Shown here: positions 15,176 through 23,234 of the stretch, in pieces | Layout: each line of letters opens with the position of its first letter | Position numbering within the stretch: the first letter of the stretch is position 1 | Made by a program: the position numbers and the translations under genes | Assembly: GCA_964546955.1 (NCBI GenBank) | Contig: CAZJLP010000072.1 | Location: forward strand, 1-23,775 | Direction: 5' to 3' | From: CAZJLP01 sp964546955 | Lineage (GTDB): Bacteria; Verrucomicrobiota; Verrucomicrobiia; Opitutales; Opitutaceae | DNA: 23,775 nt | Notes under the pieces: generated by a model | What the model saw: the letters and a program-made list of their open reading frames with translations, nothing else | Told to the model about the DNA's origin: nothing | Databases searched by the model: none

Positions 15176-16846
15176 CTAGGGACCCGCGGCAACCGCTTTG
15201 TCCTTATGGACCGGATACCCAATCGCGGCGACGGCCTCTGCTCCCAGCCGTTCTTGCAGCTGGGTAAGATAGAGGCTGTGCGGCATCACCGGCTGGCCAT
15301 GCGAATCGATGGTGCCCTCGGGCAGCAGGGGCTCTTGCGCAAAGGGACGGGCAAGCAAGCGGCGCTCGCCGATGCAACCGATCGCCCAGTTGTGGGTGCC
15401 CGGGGGACGCTGGATCACGAAGGAGTCCGCGACGCAGTTCCACGCGACGGCCCACGCCAGTCCCCACCCATGGCCGGATCCCATCGACCCGCGATTTTTG
15501 AAATCGATGCCGCCCCCCGGGGCCGAACAATTGTCCAACAACATGCCGGTCGTCCATCGCTGATGGCCTTCGATCCTGCCGTTTCCGGCGAAGGTGCAGT
15601 TCAACAGAACAATGGGCCCGGATTTTGCCGCCCCCGTCGCCACAAACCAAATGTTGTCGCCCTCGACGGAACAGCGATCCAGCAAGACTTGATCGCCGTT
15701 GGGCGCGAACTCCGCCGGTTTGGACGCCCCTTCGTGGAGCGCTTTTCGAATGACCGCGACGCGTTCCAACGTGATCCGGCGGCCGCCGAGACTCACGCTG
15801 TCCATCGTCTCCTCGATCACCAAATCGCGCGCCCAGCAATCTTCGCCGCTGATGCGCAGCGCGGAATAAAGGGATTGGGTATGATTCATCGCCTGAGGCG
15901 GCGACTGAATATGCAGGAACTCGACGCCGACCTGGCTGACGCGACTGGGCGGCGCGATTTTTGCCACCACCGTGCCGGGCGGGTCGAAAAAGCGCGCGTC
16001 AATCGAATCGGAGAGCGCGACCTCCAGGGTGATCGTGTTGCCCGCGACAGCGGCGATACGCCTTTCGACTGGCAGCGTTTCGGCGCGAATCCACCGCTGC
16101 GCTTTCCCGTCGCGCACCAGGTCGTGCATCTGCATGAACTCGACCCACGCGGCGGTGATCGGGCGGCGGATCTCGATCGTGTCGCCTGGTGCGAAGCCCG
16201 AGGCGTTCTGGACTGTGAACGATTGGGCGCCGGAAGGCACGTACGCATCGGTCACCCGCGTGGAGGCGAGGCTGGTCGGTCTTGGGTCGACGGCGGAGAC
16301 CGCTTCGTCGGATCTCGGCGGCTGTCCGCCGGAGCGGCCTCGACGATTGCCCACGACAATCGCAGCGTGCTTCGGACCCGTCATTTTGATCGTGGTGCGA
16401 TTCGGCCCCTCGCGGCTTCCGCTGCCGCGCAGGACGACTCCGCTCGCCGAGAGCGAAAGTGTCTTCGCGCAGGTGAAAACACCCGGCGCAAGCAAGACCG
16501 CCCCGCGAAATGCCCCTTCGAGCGGCAAGGCCGCGACCTCGTCGATCGCGGCCTGAATGAGTTCCGTATCGTCAGCCGAGCCCGAAGGAACTATCGTCTT
16601 TTTGACCGGGACCGCCGGAAGCGGGACTCCCCCGCCCATGTAGCCAGCGGTGGAGAAATCCATAATGCGGTCGCCCTTCTCCGTGCGCTTGTAGATCAAT
16701 TTTCCCTCCGCGCCGATCCGCACCCACTCGCTTTGCGCGCGCTCCAGGGCGAACCCTGGCGTAACGAAAAATCCGCTACAAACGAGGGCGAGGAAGACGG
16801 ATAGCGCCGCGCTGTTCGCGCGATGAAAACACGATGATGACTTCAT
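15176..16846 (-). CDS. Secreted pectate-lyase-superfamily (right-handed beta-helix) protein
   Basis: A 556-residue exported protein. The signal peptide is at 1-33 (SAALSVFLALVCSGFFVTPGFA). After a short N-terminal part (WVRIGAEGKLIYKRTEKGDR) comes the Pectate_lyase_3-like start of a beta-helix: TELIQAAIDEVAALP, GAVLLAPGVFTCAKTLSL, GVVLRGSGS (about 95-140). Repeated short strands follow, for example EFLHIQSP, DCWARDLVIEE, ITLERVAVI, VLLDRCSVEG, PIVLLNCTF and GMLLDNCSAP, as expected of parallel beta-helix coils. An inserted beta domain lies near 205-295. No catalytic residues could be assigned, so it may be a polysaccharide lyase, hydrolase or binding protein. GAGG 9 nt before ATG 16846 is a good ribosome binding site. 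A 543-codon plus-strand frame opposite is a GC-driven shadow. Confidence 0.85.
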   Translation of the reverse strand: MKSSSCFHRANSAALSVFLALVCSGFFVTPGFALERAQSEWVRIGAEGKLIYKRTEKGDRIMDFSTAGYMGGGVPLPAVPVKKTIVPSGSADDTELIQAAIDEVAALPLEGAFRGAVLLAPGVFTCAKTLSLSASGVVLRGSGSREGPNRTTIKMTGPKHAAIVVGNRRGRSGGQPPRSDEAVSAVDPRPTSLASTRVTDAYVPSGAQSFTVQNASGFAPGDTIEIRRPITAAWVEFMQMHDLVRDGKAQRWIRAETLPVERRIAAVAGNTITLEVALSDSIDARFFDPPGTVVAKIAPPSRVSQVGVEFLHIQSPPQAMNHTQSLYSALRISGEDCWARDLVIEETMDSVSLGGRRITLERVAVIRKALHEGASKPAEFAPNGDQVLLDRCSVEGDNIWFVATGAAKSGPIVLLNCTFAGNGRIEGHQRWTTGMLLDNCSAPGGGIDFKNRGSMGSGHGWGLAWAVAWNCVADSFVIQRPPGTHNWAIGCIGERRLLARPFAQEPLLPEGTIDSHGQPVMPHSLYLTQLQERLGAEAVAAIGYPVHKDKAVAAGP

Positions 16847-17027
16847 GAAGGGGGACCTCGAGCTTGATCCAGGCGGTTATTCGGACACGAGGGCGAAATG
16901 GTCGGGCTATCTCCCATAAACGGGGGATGGCGACTCATCCGAAAAGCGTCTCGCCCCCTGCAGGCTGTAATCGCGCCGTTACTAAGAAAGAGCCGACAAC
17001 CACGTCATTACACCGGAGATATCGCAC

Positions 17028-17369
17028 ATGGTTTACCTTCGACTTTCCCTCAGTTCTCTCGCCGTGTGCGCAGGGGCTCACCCGGCCAAGGCGGTCGCAG
17101 TGTTCATGTTCCGGAAGGGCAATGGGTGGGACGGCGCGCGCGACGCGGGATCGATTCTGCGAGAACAGGGCTGGCGGGCCGTCGCCATCACGGATGTTTA
17201 TGAATGCTTTGATAGCGCGCGTTATCACGACGGAAACGACCTGCGTTCCCTGCAGGCCCAAGCGGAGGCCTATGGCTACGCGTACCGCATCGTGCGATGT
17301 GACGAGACGTTTGGGTTGGCTGAGAAGCCGGCCAGCGCCGGTCTATTCGGTTTCCGTCTGAGCGCTTGA
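17028..17369 (+). CDS. Small uncharacterised protein (113 aa)
   Basis: Not recognised. ATG 17028 has a GGAGA 8 nt upstream, which fixes the start. The first 25 residues (VYLRLSLSSLAVCAGAHPAKA) could be a poor signal peptide, or the true start may be further in. The core FMFRKGNGWDGARDAGSILREQGWRAVAITDVYECF, then YHDGNDLRSLQAQAEAYGYAYRIVRCDE, reads like a compact alternating alpha/beta protein of about 75 residues. No known motif. It is divergent from the pectate-lyase-like gene with 181 bp between starts. A strong terminator at 17423-17459 lies downstream but is oriented for the opposite strand. Confidence 0.6.
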   Translation: MVYLRLSLSSLAVCAGAHPAKAVAVFMFRKGNGWDGARDAGSILREQGWRAVAITDVYECFDSARYHDGNDLRSLQAQAEAYGYAYRIVRCDETFGLAEKPASAGLFGFRLSA

Positions 17370-17412
17370 CCAGGCGCTGAATCCCGTCTGCGAGCGTGGC
17401 AAGGGAGCACCG

Positions 17413-17460
17413 CAAAAAAAAGGCCGGCCGGCAAGAGCCCCACGCCCTCGCCGGCCGGCT
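17413..17460 (-). terminator. Strong rho-independent terminator for a minus-strand transcript
   Basis: GCCGGCCGGC at 17423-17432 and again at 17450-17459 (self-complementary arms) gives a 10-bp perfect GC stem with a 17-nt loop. On the minus strand it is followed by an unbroken run of eight T (17421-17414). This is the best terminator signature in the window. The nearest recognised minus-strand gene upstream ends 366 bp away. Confidence 0.85.
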
Positions 17461-17825
17461 ACCTATGCTACCAACCAAAAGTGGAAGGTTCGCACTGATC
17501 GTTAATTTCTCTTTGGCTTCTTTCGAATGGAGGGCTGATCGAGTGGAACAAAGGGATCCTCTTTGCCGATCGGCGGAAAAGCCGAATCGGTGAGGCGGAT
17601 GCCGCGTGCGGGCCGACCGAACGCGGACGAGCCAGCATCCTACCAAAATGCCCCGTGAGCCGGGTATCTGCCGTTTGGGGGATACGCTCACTCTCTCGCT
17701 TCGGCGACGACACAAGCCCCGTTGTCCGAGCCAAATGAAAAAGAGCGCAAAACGCCCGCCGCGATTATTCAACAGTGTGAACGTCCTGCACGCGGCGCTG
17801 GCATTACCTGACTCACACGTTTGGT
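17461..17825. other. 365-bp stretch between the response regulator and the orphan terminator
   Basis: No protein gene can be supported. Frames on both strands are serine/arginine-rich and unlike their neighbours. A minus-strand frame (17468-17734, 88 codons) ends just before the terminator but has no protein-like composition or clear ribosome binding site. The stretch may be a long 3' untranslated region of the response regulator transcript or hold a small RNA. Confidence 0.5.
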
Positions 17826-18452
17826 CTACCCTTTTCCGAGAAACTTCAGCGTCGCTTCCGTGCGGGACTGGACGTGCAGCTTCTCGTAAATTCGCCGCTG
17901 GTGCGTTCGCACGGTGCCGAGAGAAATTCCAAGCTGATCCGCGATCTGCTTATAGAGGCAGCCCTTCGCGAGGAGGCCGAGCACTTCGAATTCGCGGGGA
18001 CTCAATTTGCCGAGGTCGGACGCCGGCTTGGCCTGATGAAAGTAGTGCACGACTTTGCGCGCAATCTGCATCGACATGGGGGCCCCCCCGGCGTGTACGT
18101 CCTCGAGCGCTTCGATCAATTCCTCCGGATGCATGTTCTTGAGGAGGTATCCGCTCGCGCCCGCCCGAAGCGAATCGAAGATCAGGTCCGTCTCTTCATA
18201 GGTGGTCAGCATCAGCACGGCCAGATCCGGCATCATCCATTTCAATTTGGCGGCGCATTCGATGCCGCTCATGCCTGGCAGATTGATATCCACCAACACG
18301 GCCTGCGGTTTGTCGATCGGCAGCTGCTCCAACGCCTTTTCCGCGGTTGGAAAAGCGCTGATACAACGCAGCGAAGTGGCGCCGTTCAGCAGTGCCACCA
18401 GGTTTTCGCGCGTGCCGCGGTCGTCTTCAATAATGGATACAGTGATGGCCAT
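17826..18452 (-). CDS. NarL/FixJ-type response regulator (receiver + LuxR HTH)
   Basis: A DNA-binding response regulator of about 208 residues. The receiver domain (about 1-120) has the acidic pocket (IIEDD, 8-11), phospho-acceptor Asp55 in VLVDINLPG, the threonine switch (LTTYEE, 82-87) and Lys105 in YLLKN. A linker follows, then a GerE/LuxR helix-turn-helix: LSPREFEVLGLLAKGCLYKQIADQLGISLGTVRTH (about 149-183), then IYEKLHVQSRTEA. ATG 18452 is chosen because it starts strand 1 (MAITVSIIED); a longer open frame upstream is the kinase gene in another frame. It lies 37 bp after the kinase stop on the same strand and is surely its partner. Target genes are unknown. Confidence 0.95.
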   Translation of the reverse strand: MAITVSIIEDDRGTRENLVALLNGATSLRCISAFPTAEKALEQLPIDKPQAVLVDINLPGMSGIECAAKLKWMMPDLAVLMLTTYEETDLIFDSLRAGASGYLLKNMHPEELIEALEDVHAGGAPMSMQIARKVVHYFHQAKPASDLGKLSPREFEVLGLLAKGCLYKQIADQLGISLGTVRTHQRRIYEKLHVQSRTEATLKFLGKG

Positions 18453-18489
18453 GCAGGAATGCACGCGGATCCTGTCCGGGTTCGCCGGC

Positions 18490-21400
18490 TTAAGCAATCG
18501 GGGAATCGGTGCCCGCACGCCTGGCCGGAAACGGCACCGTGAAAACCACCCGCGTGCCGCCTCCCTTGAGCCCTTCGATGGTGAAGAGCCCTCCCATCTC
18601 CTGCAGTCGCTGCTGCATATTGCGAAGTCCGTCGGCTTCCGGCTCGTGCTCCTTCTTTTCGAAGCCCCGGCCGTTGTCGAGCAACACAATCGTGAGGCGC
18701 TCCGCCGACGCGATAATCTGGAGCTTCACCTCCGTGGCCTGGGCGTGGCGTACGACGTTGTTGAGCGCCTCCTTCACGCTGAGGAACAAATCGTGGCGCA
18801 CATCGGCTGAAACCGGCAGGTTAGGCGTGACCTCGGGCAAATCGACCGCGCAGGCGATCTCAGCCGTGCGTAGAAAATCGACCGCGTATTGGCCGATATA
18901 ATCGACCAGGTGAGGCAGCGTATCGTTGCGCGGATTGACCGCCCAGACCGTCGCGTTCAACGAACCGATGAGCTGCCGCGCGGTGTCAGCCACTTCGGAA
19001 ACTCGTTCGTTCGCTTTTTCGGGTGCCGCTTTGTCGCGCAAGACCAGGCCGCTCAGCAAAACGATCTTCGTCAAACGGCTTCCGAGGTCGTCGTGAATAT
19101 CCCGGGCGATCCGCGCGCGTTCTTTGTGCAGAGCGGACTCCGCCTGCAGCGCCGCCACGCGGTTTCTTAGGCGCCGGAACGACACATAACGCACGGCCCC
19201 TACCACCACAGAGGTGAAACCAAGCAAGCCGAGTCCATGGAACCACCAGGTCTGCCAGAAAAAAGGAGCCACCAGGAACGCGACCGTTGCATCCTTTTCG
19301 CTCCAATCGCCGCCGCTGTTGCGCGCCGAGACGCGGAACGTGTAGTTCCCCGCGGGCAATCCAGTGTAGGTGATGCGGCGCTGCCGGTCCGATTCAGTCC
19401 AGCGGTCGTCGCGTCCATCGAGCCGATAGCGGATGCCGACGTTCTCCGGTGCGCTGAAACTGGGCGCGGCAAAGGCGAACTCCAGCTGGCGGTGACCCGC
19501 CGGAATGGTGAGACGAGGCTGCTTCGCGAGGTTTGACGCGGTCGCGCCGGGCAACGGGGCGGTGTAGGCGGCCACCACGGCATCGTCCAGACTCACTGCG
19601 GTGATCTGAAGCGGAGGCGGCTCGAAGTTCTGTCGCGAACGGTCGGGATGCACGACCACGAGTGCCGTGGTCAACGGGATCCACAGTCGTCCATCGCGAC
19701 TGAGCAGCGGATTAACCGGGTCTCCAAAGGCCGCGGGCAGGCCGTACGCGTTGTCGCCCTCCCCGCGGACAACCTGCACGCGCGACGCGGCGCCTTTCAG
19801 GACGGCCTCCATCTCCTGCTCTCTCACCTTGAAGAGCCCGCGGCGCGAGCCCACCCAAAGCCAACCCCCGCGATCGGAGATGAGCATGTAAATCGTGTCG
19901 TCGGGCAGCCCTTGATTTCGCGTTATCGTGCCGCCTGTCTCGCCCCCGACGCGGCCGACCCCTCCTCCATCGAAGCCCGCCCACAAACCTCCGGCCTTGG
20001 CCGGATGAAGGCAGCGGATCGCGGAGCGGATGCCAGGGAGCAACCGGGATGTTTCGTTGACGACGCGATCACCTTCCACACGCAGGAGTTCGCCGCGGCG
20101 TGTGCCCGCCCAGATCGAGCCACCCGCGTCTTGCGCGATGGCCCAGACCCCTTCGCCCTGCGCGCGAAACGATTGAATCTTTTCATTCCTCACCCGCTGC
20201 AAGGCTGAGGGGCCCTCTCCGCCAAGCCAGACATCGCCCTCCCGGCTGACGTGAAGCACCCGGATATTGCGGCTGACGATACCGTGTTCTCTCCCCCACT
20301 GGGTAAGCACGCCGTCTTTCCACCGGCAAAGTTTGAAGCCGCGGGTGCCGATCCAAATCGCGCCATCGAGTCCGGCCGCGACGACCGTTCCTTCCCCGGG
20401 CAGAGTCACACCCTCCGGCAAAGCCGGTTTCCAGCCCGCGGCAGTGCGCACGACAAAAAAGCCGTCCTGCGTCATGCCCCAAAATGTGCCGGCGGGGTCT
20501 TCGCAAACCGACTGAACGGACTCGATCGGCAACCCCGTTACAGCCCCTTCGATTTCCATCGTCCGCGGTTGGATTCGATTCAAACCGCCGCCGTTGGTCG
20601 CCGCCCAAATATTGCCTTCCCGATCTTCCAGAAGATTCCACACCTCGCGCTGAGTGACGGGTATACCCTCCACCTGTTTCCCGTCCCAGCGAAACAATCC
20701 GCTCGAAGACGTACCGATCCAAACGCGGCCGTTTCGATCCTCGAGGAGAACCGACGGCTTGATATTGTGCCGACCCGTGGGAATGTCCGCATAATGCACC
20801 AGTCCTTTTTCTTCACTGAACTTGAAAAACTGGCGCTCGATGCAAAGCCAAAGACCCCCGTCGCTCGCGGCGGTCATGCGGGTGGTGCCGACGGGCACCT
20901 TGCTCACGGGCTGAAACCGTTCGCCGCGAAATACCGAAAGTTGATCGCTCTTGATAATCCAAATGCGTCCGCGAGCGTCGCGGCCCAAGGTGCATCCGGC
21001 CGGAACCGACGGGTCCGGAAATCCGTGTCGGTCGGTCAACCGCTCCGAAACTCCGTTGCGCACGCGGTAAAGCGCTCCCGCGCGGTAAGTCGCCCAGACC
21101 GTGCCCTCGGCGTCCTCGCACATCAGCTCCACGCGTGTGCTCGGGATGTTCCCCACGGCTGCCGTTACCCCGTTCTCCTGCACCCGAAGGACGATACCTT
21201 GTTCGGTGCCAATGTGAAAGCCACCGCCTTTGGCGCTGAGCACCTGTCGCACCCGGGGCACCGCTCCATCGGCGAGCGGCGCTTTGAGTGGAAATTCCTC
21301 AAACGTCACGCCGTCGAACCGCGCCAACTGGAACCCGGCAGCAATCCAGATGAATCCGTCGGGCGCCTGAGCCAATCCACTGACAACGTTGTCCGGCAGG

Positions 21401-21552
21401 CCATGATTCGTTTGCCACACCCGGATCGACGGCGTTTCACTCGCCCTGACCCCGGGAAACGGCGCGAAAGCGAGGCAGACCAGGCACGCCGACAGGAGGA
21501 ACTGGCTAATTCGCACGCGGGGAACTCTGGCGGGTTTCAATTGCAAGGGCAA
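18490..21552 (-). CDS. Beta-propeller (Reg_prop/Y_Y_Y) sensor histidine kinase
   Basis: A 1020-residue transmembrane sensor kinase. The start is TTG 21552 or GTG 21516; both precede the signal peptide (FLLSACLVCLAFAPFPGVRA). Residues about 40-660 are two-component-regulator propeller repeats, with recurring blade signatures such as GLAQAPDGFIWIAA, EDRNGRVWIGTSSSGLFRWDG, EDREGNIWAATNGGGLNRI and DRGGWLWVGSRRGLFKV, probably forming two seven-bladed propellers in the periplasm. A Y_Y_Y domain (about 680-755; FRVSARNSGGDWSE) leads to one membrane helix (about 766-787). The HisKA_3 dimerisation domain has phospho-acceptor His820 in RDIHDDLG. The HATPase domain (about 918-1012) shows EALNNVVRHA, DNGRGF and GLRNMQQRL. 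In related bacteria such sensors bind poly- or oligosaccharides and control their utilisation genes. The NarL-type regulator follows 37 bp downstream. Confidence 0.95.
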   Translation of the reverse strand: MPLQLKPARVPRVRISQFLLSACLVCLAFAPFPGVRASETPSIRVWQTNHGLPDNVVSGLAQAPDGFIWIAAGFQLARFDGVTFEEFPLKAPLADGAVPRVRQVLSAKGGGFHIGTEQGIVLRVQENGVTAAVGNIPSTRVELMCEDAEGTVWATYRAGALYRVRNGVSERLTDRHGFPDPSVPAGCTLGRDARGRIWIIKSDQLSVFRGERFQPVSKVPVGTTRMTAASDGGLWLCIERQFFKFSEEKGLVHYADIPTGRHNIKPSVLLEDRNGRVWIGTSSSGLFRWDGKQVEGIPVTQREVWNLLEDREGNIWAATNGGGLNRIQPRTMEIEGAVTGLPIESVQSVCEDPAGTFWGMTQDGFFVVRTAAGWKPALPEGVTLPGEGTVVAAGLDGAIWIGTRGFKLCRWKDGVLTQWGREHGIVSRNIRVLHVSREGDVWLGGEGPSALQRVRNEKIQSFRAQGEGVWAIAQDAGGSIWAGTRRGELLRVEGDRVVNETSRLLPGIRSAIRCLHPAKAGGLWAGFDGGGVGRVGGETGGTITRNQGLPDDTIYMLISDRGGWLWVGSRRGLFKVREQEMEAVLKGAASRVQVVRGEGDNAYGLPAAFGDPVNPLLSRDGRLWIPLTTALVVVHPDRSRQNFEPPPLQITAVSLDDAVVAAYTAPLPGATASNLAKQPRLTIPAGHRQLEFAFAAPSFSAPENVGIRYRLDGRDDRWTESDRQRRITYTGLPAGNYTFRVSARNSGGDWSEKDATVAFLVAPFFWQTWWFHGLGLLGFTSVVVGAVRYVSFRRLRNRVAALQAESALHKERARIARDIHDDLGSRLTKIVLLSGLVLRDKAAPEKANERVSEVADTARQLIGSLNATVWAVNPRNDTLPHLVDYIGQYAVDFLRTAEIACAVDLPEVTPNLPVSADVRHDLFLSVKEALNNVVRHAQATEVKLQIIASAERLTIVLLDNGRGFEKKEHEPEADGLRNMQQRLQEMGGLFTIEGLKGGGTRVVFTVPFPARRAGTDSPIA

Positions 21553-21659
21553 CGTCGGCGGACAAAGCCATCACTGGTTCTCACTTACACTCCCTGTCTT
21601 GCCCGCTGGCAACGGAGCGTTGGACCGTAGAACCGCAGCGCGAGCGGGGGCGCCGTTGG

Positions 21660-22172
21660 TCAAACCAAACAGCATTGCTTGTACTTCTTGCCGCTCCCGC
21701 ACGGGCACGGATCGTTCCGGCCCGCTTTGGGTGTGGCCGATTTGAAGGGCGCGGGACCGGTCCGCACAGCGCGGGTATAGAGCCATTGTCCGGCGGTGCG
21801 GCGAAATTCGGATTTCTCGTGGATAGCATGTTCCCCCTGGCCGTCCGTGAAATACGCCGAAAAATCGACGAACGCTTGTTCGGGAGTCTTGCCGGCCTCG
21901 TGCGAATGAACGACGAGTCTCGTCCACTTCAAGTCGGATGCCTCTTCCTCGACGAATGGCTGGCTAGCCGTGGCGGCGTAGGTGCGATGCAAATACCGGT
22001 AGTCCTTCGCCACATGCGCCGTGAAGCGCGACCGCATCAACTCCTCCGCGGTTTCGGCCGCACGGCTCCCGCTTAGGAGCAGGCTGCAGCAGGCGTCAAA
22101 AATCTTTCCGCTGCCACAGGGACAGGGTTGACCGGGTTGCGGGGCGTCAGGAGAGGGGGCGCGAGTCGTCAC
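21660..22172 (-). CDS. YchJ-family protein with SEC-C metal-binding motifs at both ends
   Basis: A 170-residue cytosolic protein. GTG 22172 (encoding MTTRAPSPDAPQPGQ) is chosen because family homology begins there; the open frame further upstream is not protein-like. It has two SEC-C zinc motifs: CPCGSGKIFDACC near residues 17-29 and CPCGSGKKYKQCC near 156-168. Between them is the YchJ core: AETAEELMRSRFTAHVAKDYRYLHRTY and VDFSAYFTDGQGEHAIHEKSEFRR, an NTF2-like fold. Function is unknown; the C-terminal motif is like the SecB-binding tail of SecA. It lies 107 bp upstream of the sensor kinase on the same strand, but a shared function is not evident. Confidence 0.9.
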   Translation of the reverse strand: MTTRAPSPDAPQPGQPCPCGSGKIFDACCSLLLSGSRAAETAEELMRSRFTAHVAKDYRYLHRTYAATASQPFVEEEASDLKWTRLVVHSHEAGKTPEQAFVDFSAYFTDGQGEHAIHEKSEFRRTAGQWLYTRAVRTGPAPFKSATPKAGRNDPCPCGSGKKYKQCCLV

Positions 22173-22483
22173 GAGAATAGAAACAAGAAGCGTTACGCGA
22201 CCGCGCGCGAAGATCCACACCGATTTCGCAGCCTGCTCCGGACTTTGGCGATCCGCAAAATCGGAAAGCCACACAATAATTTTGGGCAGACGGCTCTGGG
22301 GGAGTTTCCGGAATATGAAGGCCGCGTTTAGCAGCAACAGCGCTAAGTAAAATCGAACCTATGTCCTAACCATCTCAATCCCAATGCCCTGTGGGCGCGG
22401 CGCGGAGCGACGCGGAGCGGCAGGTTCTACACGGCTGGGCTTTCCTAACGGAACCGTGACCGCTCGTTGTGGTTGTACGCAGC

Positions 22484-22750
22484 ATGCAAACCACGTTCAT
22501 CGGCCCGGACGGGCAGGAATATTCACTCGATCAAGCCAATGACCGGACCTTCGAAGCACGGAAGGAAGACGGCGCTTGGCTCTTTACGTTCTTCGATCGC
22601 AACACGGGAGAGCCCGCGTACCGGTACCGGGGAGGCTTCCCCACGGCTTTCGATCGCGACCTGTGGACGCCCGTTGCCGCGCTGGCAGCAGCCGACGCGG
22701 AGGGCGTGCTATTGTTCGCGGCTGCAGGCGCTCATACCCAGGTGGCCTGA
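22484..22750 (+). CDS. Small uncharacterised protein (88 aa)
   Basis: Not recognised. From ATG 22484 the product reads MQTTFIGPDGQEYSLDQAND, then FEARKEDGAWLFTFFDRNTGEPAYRYRGGFPTAFDRDLWTPVAALAAADAEGVLLFAAAGA. This looks like a small beta-rich soluble protein with an acidic C-terminal half. GTG 22469 would add five residues. No ribosome binding site stands out before either start. It is divergent from the YchJ-like gene with over 300 bp between starts. Two other overlapping frames are clearly poorer. Confidence 0.5.
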   Translation: MQTTFIGPDGQEYSLDQANDRTFEARKEDGAWLFTFFDRNTGEPAYRYRGGFPTAFDRDLWTPVAALAAADAEGVLLFAAAGAHTQVA

Positions 22751-22936
22751 GCCTCCGCATCCAGCGATGGGCAGGGCCCAGGTCCGGGCCATTATCAACG
22801 AAACGTCGCTTGTGACCGTTCCTTTCGGTCCTAGGAGCCCGAGCCGGAACGTAGCTGCGGCTTCAAATCGTCGGCCCCGTGCAGCCAGCTTGTAGCGCGT
22901 CTCGGTGTCCGAAACGATTTCGACGAGGTCGATCAT
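22709..22936 (-). pseudogene. Possible gene remnant with a coiled-coil-like N-terminus
   Basis: The frame from ATG 22936 reads MIDLVEIVSDTETRYKLAARG and loses protein-like character after about residue 45. The same frame is open upstream to a stop near 22977 and there also reads naturally (LKRELESSQEANLQ). This suggests that a longer gene once started further upstream and has decayed. A start at 22936 with AGGA about 12 nt upstream remains possible. Not recognised. Confidence 0.3.
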
Positions 22937-23115
22937 CTGCAGGTTGGCTTCCTGAGAGGATTCAAGTTCCCGCTTCAGTCATCGCGCACAGCAATCTGGG
23001 CGCGCTTAGAGCGTCGTCAGTTTTCGGTTACAGGGCAGCCGAACCGCGGTCGCTCTTGCTGCTGATGCAGTTACGAGTTGAAAACTATTGAAAGCTTTCG
23101 GGAGCTGCTGCCCCG

Positions 23116-23173
23116 CCGACAGCACGACCTGGGAATACCCTACGTCGCGGGTGAGCGCCCGCCGGGCTGTCGG
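23116..23173. repeat. Nested inverted repeats
   Basis: CCGACAGC (23116-23123) pairs with GCTGTCGG (23166-23173). Inside lies GCGGG (23147-23151), a 6-nt loop and CCCGC (23158-23162). Together they could form a branched RNA structure or a degenerate repeat element. No known riboswitch consensus was recognised. Confidence 0.35.
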
Positions 23174-23183
23174 GGTCGCAAAG

Positions 23184-23209
23184 AAAAAGGCGCGGCAAAA
23201 TGCCGCGCC
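23184..23209 (-). terminator. Rho-independent terminator of the TonB receptor gene
   Basis: GGCGCGGCA (23189-23197), loop AAA, TGCCGCGCC (23201-23209) is a perfect 9-bp stem. On the minus strand it is followed by TTTTT (23188-23184), C and TT. It starts 26 nt past the receptor stop. Confidence 0.88.
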
Positions 23210-23234
23210 TCGAGACTGGATCTGGCGGAGGCGA

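Larger units (their letters stand above)
22751..23234. other. 484-bp stretch without a clear intact gene
   Basis: It contains a coding-like minus-strand segment (about 22840-22975; LKRELESSQEANLQMIDLVEIVSDTETR) without a good start, nested inverted repeats at 23116-23173 and the terminator of the TonB receptor gene. I could not assign an intact gene. Confidence 0.5.

Noticed and set aside
15173..16804. 543-codon plus-strand open frame opposite the beta-helix protein gene
   Set aside because: Its translation is rich in Arg, Asp, Gly and His without domain motifs, while the minus strand shows a signal peptide and a beta-helix pattern. Long antisense frames are expected at this GC content.
16935..17261. 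108-codon minus-strand frame over the divergent promoter region
   Set aside because: It overlaps the better supported gene at 17028, which has a GGAGA ribosome binding site and more protein-like sequence.
20251..21630. 459-codon plus-strand frame opposite the sensor kinase
   Set aside because: The minus strand has clear repeated propeller blades; the plus-strand translation has no recognisable fold.
23116..23209. Riboswitch controlling the TonB receptor
   Set aside because: The structured region lies downstream of the receptor stop on the minus strand, so it cannot be its leader.
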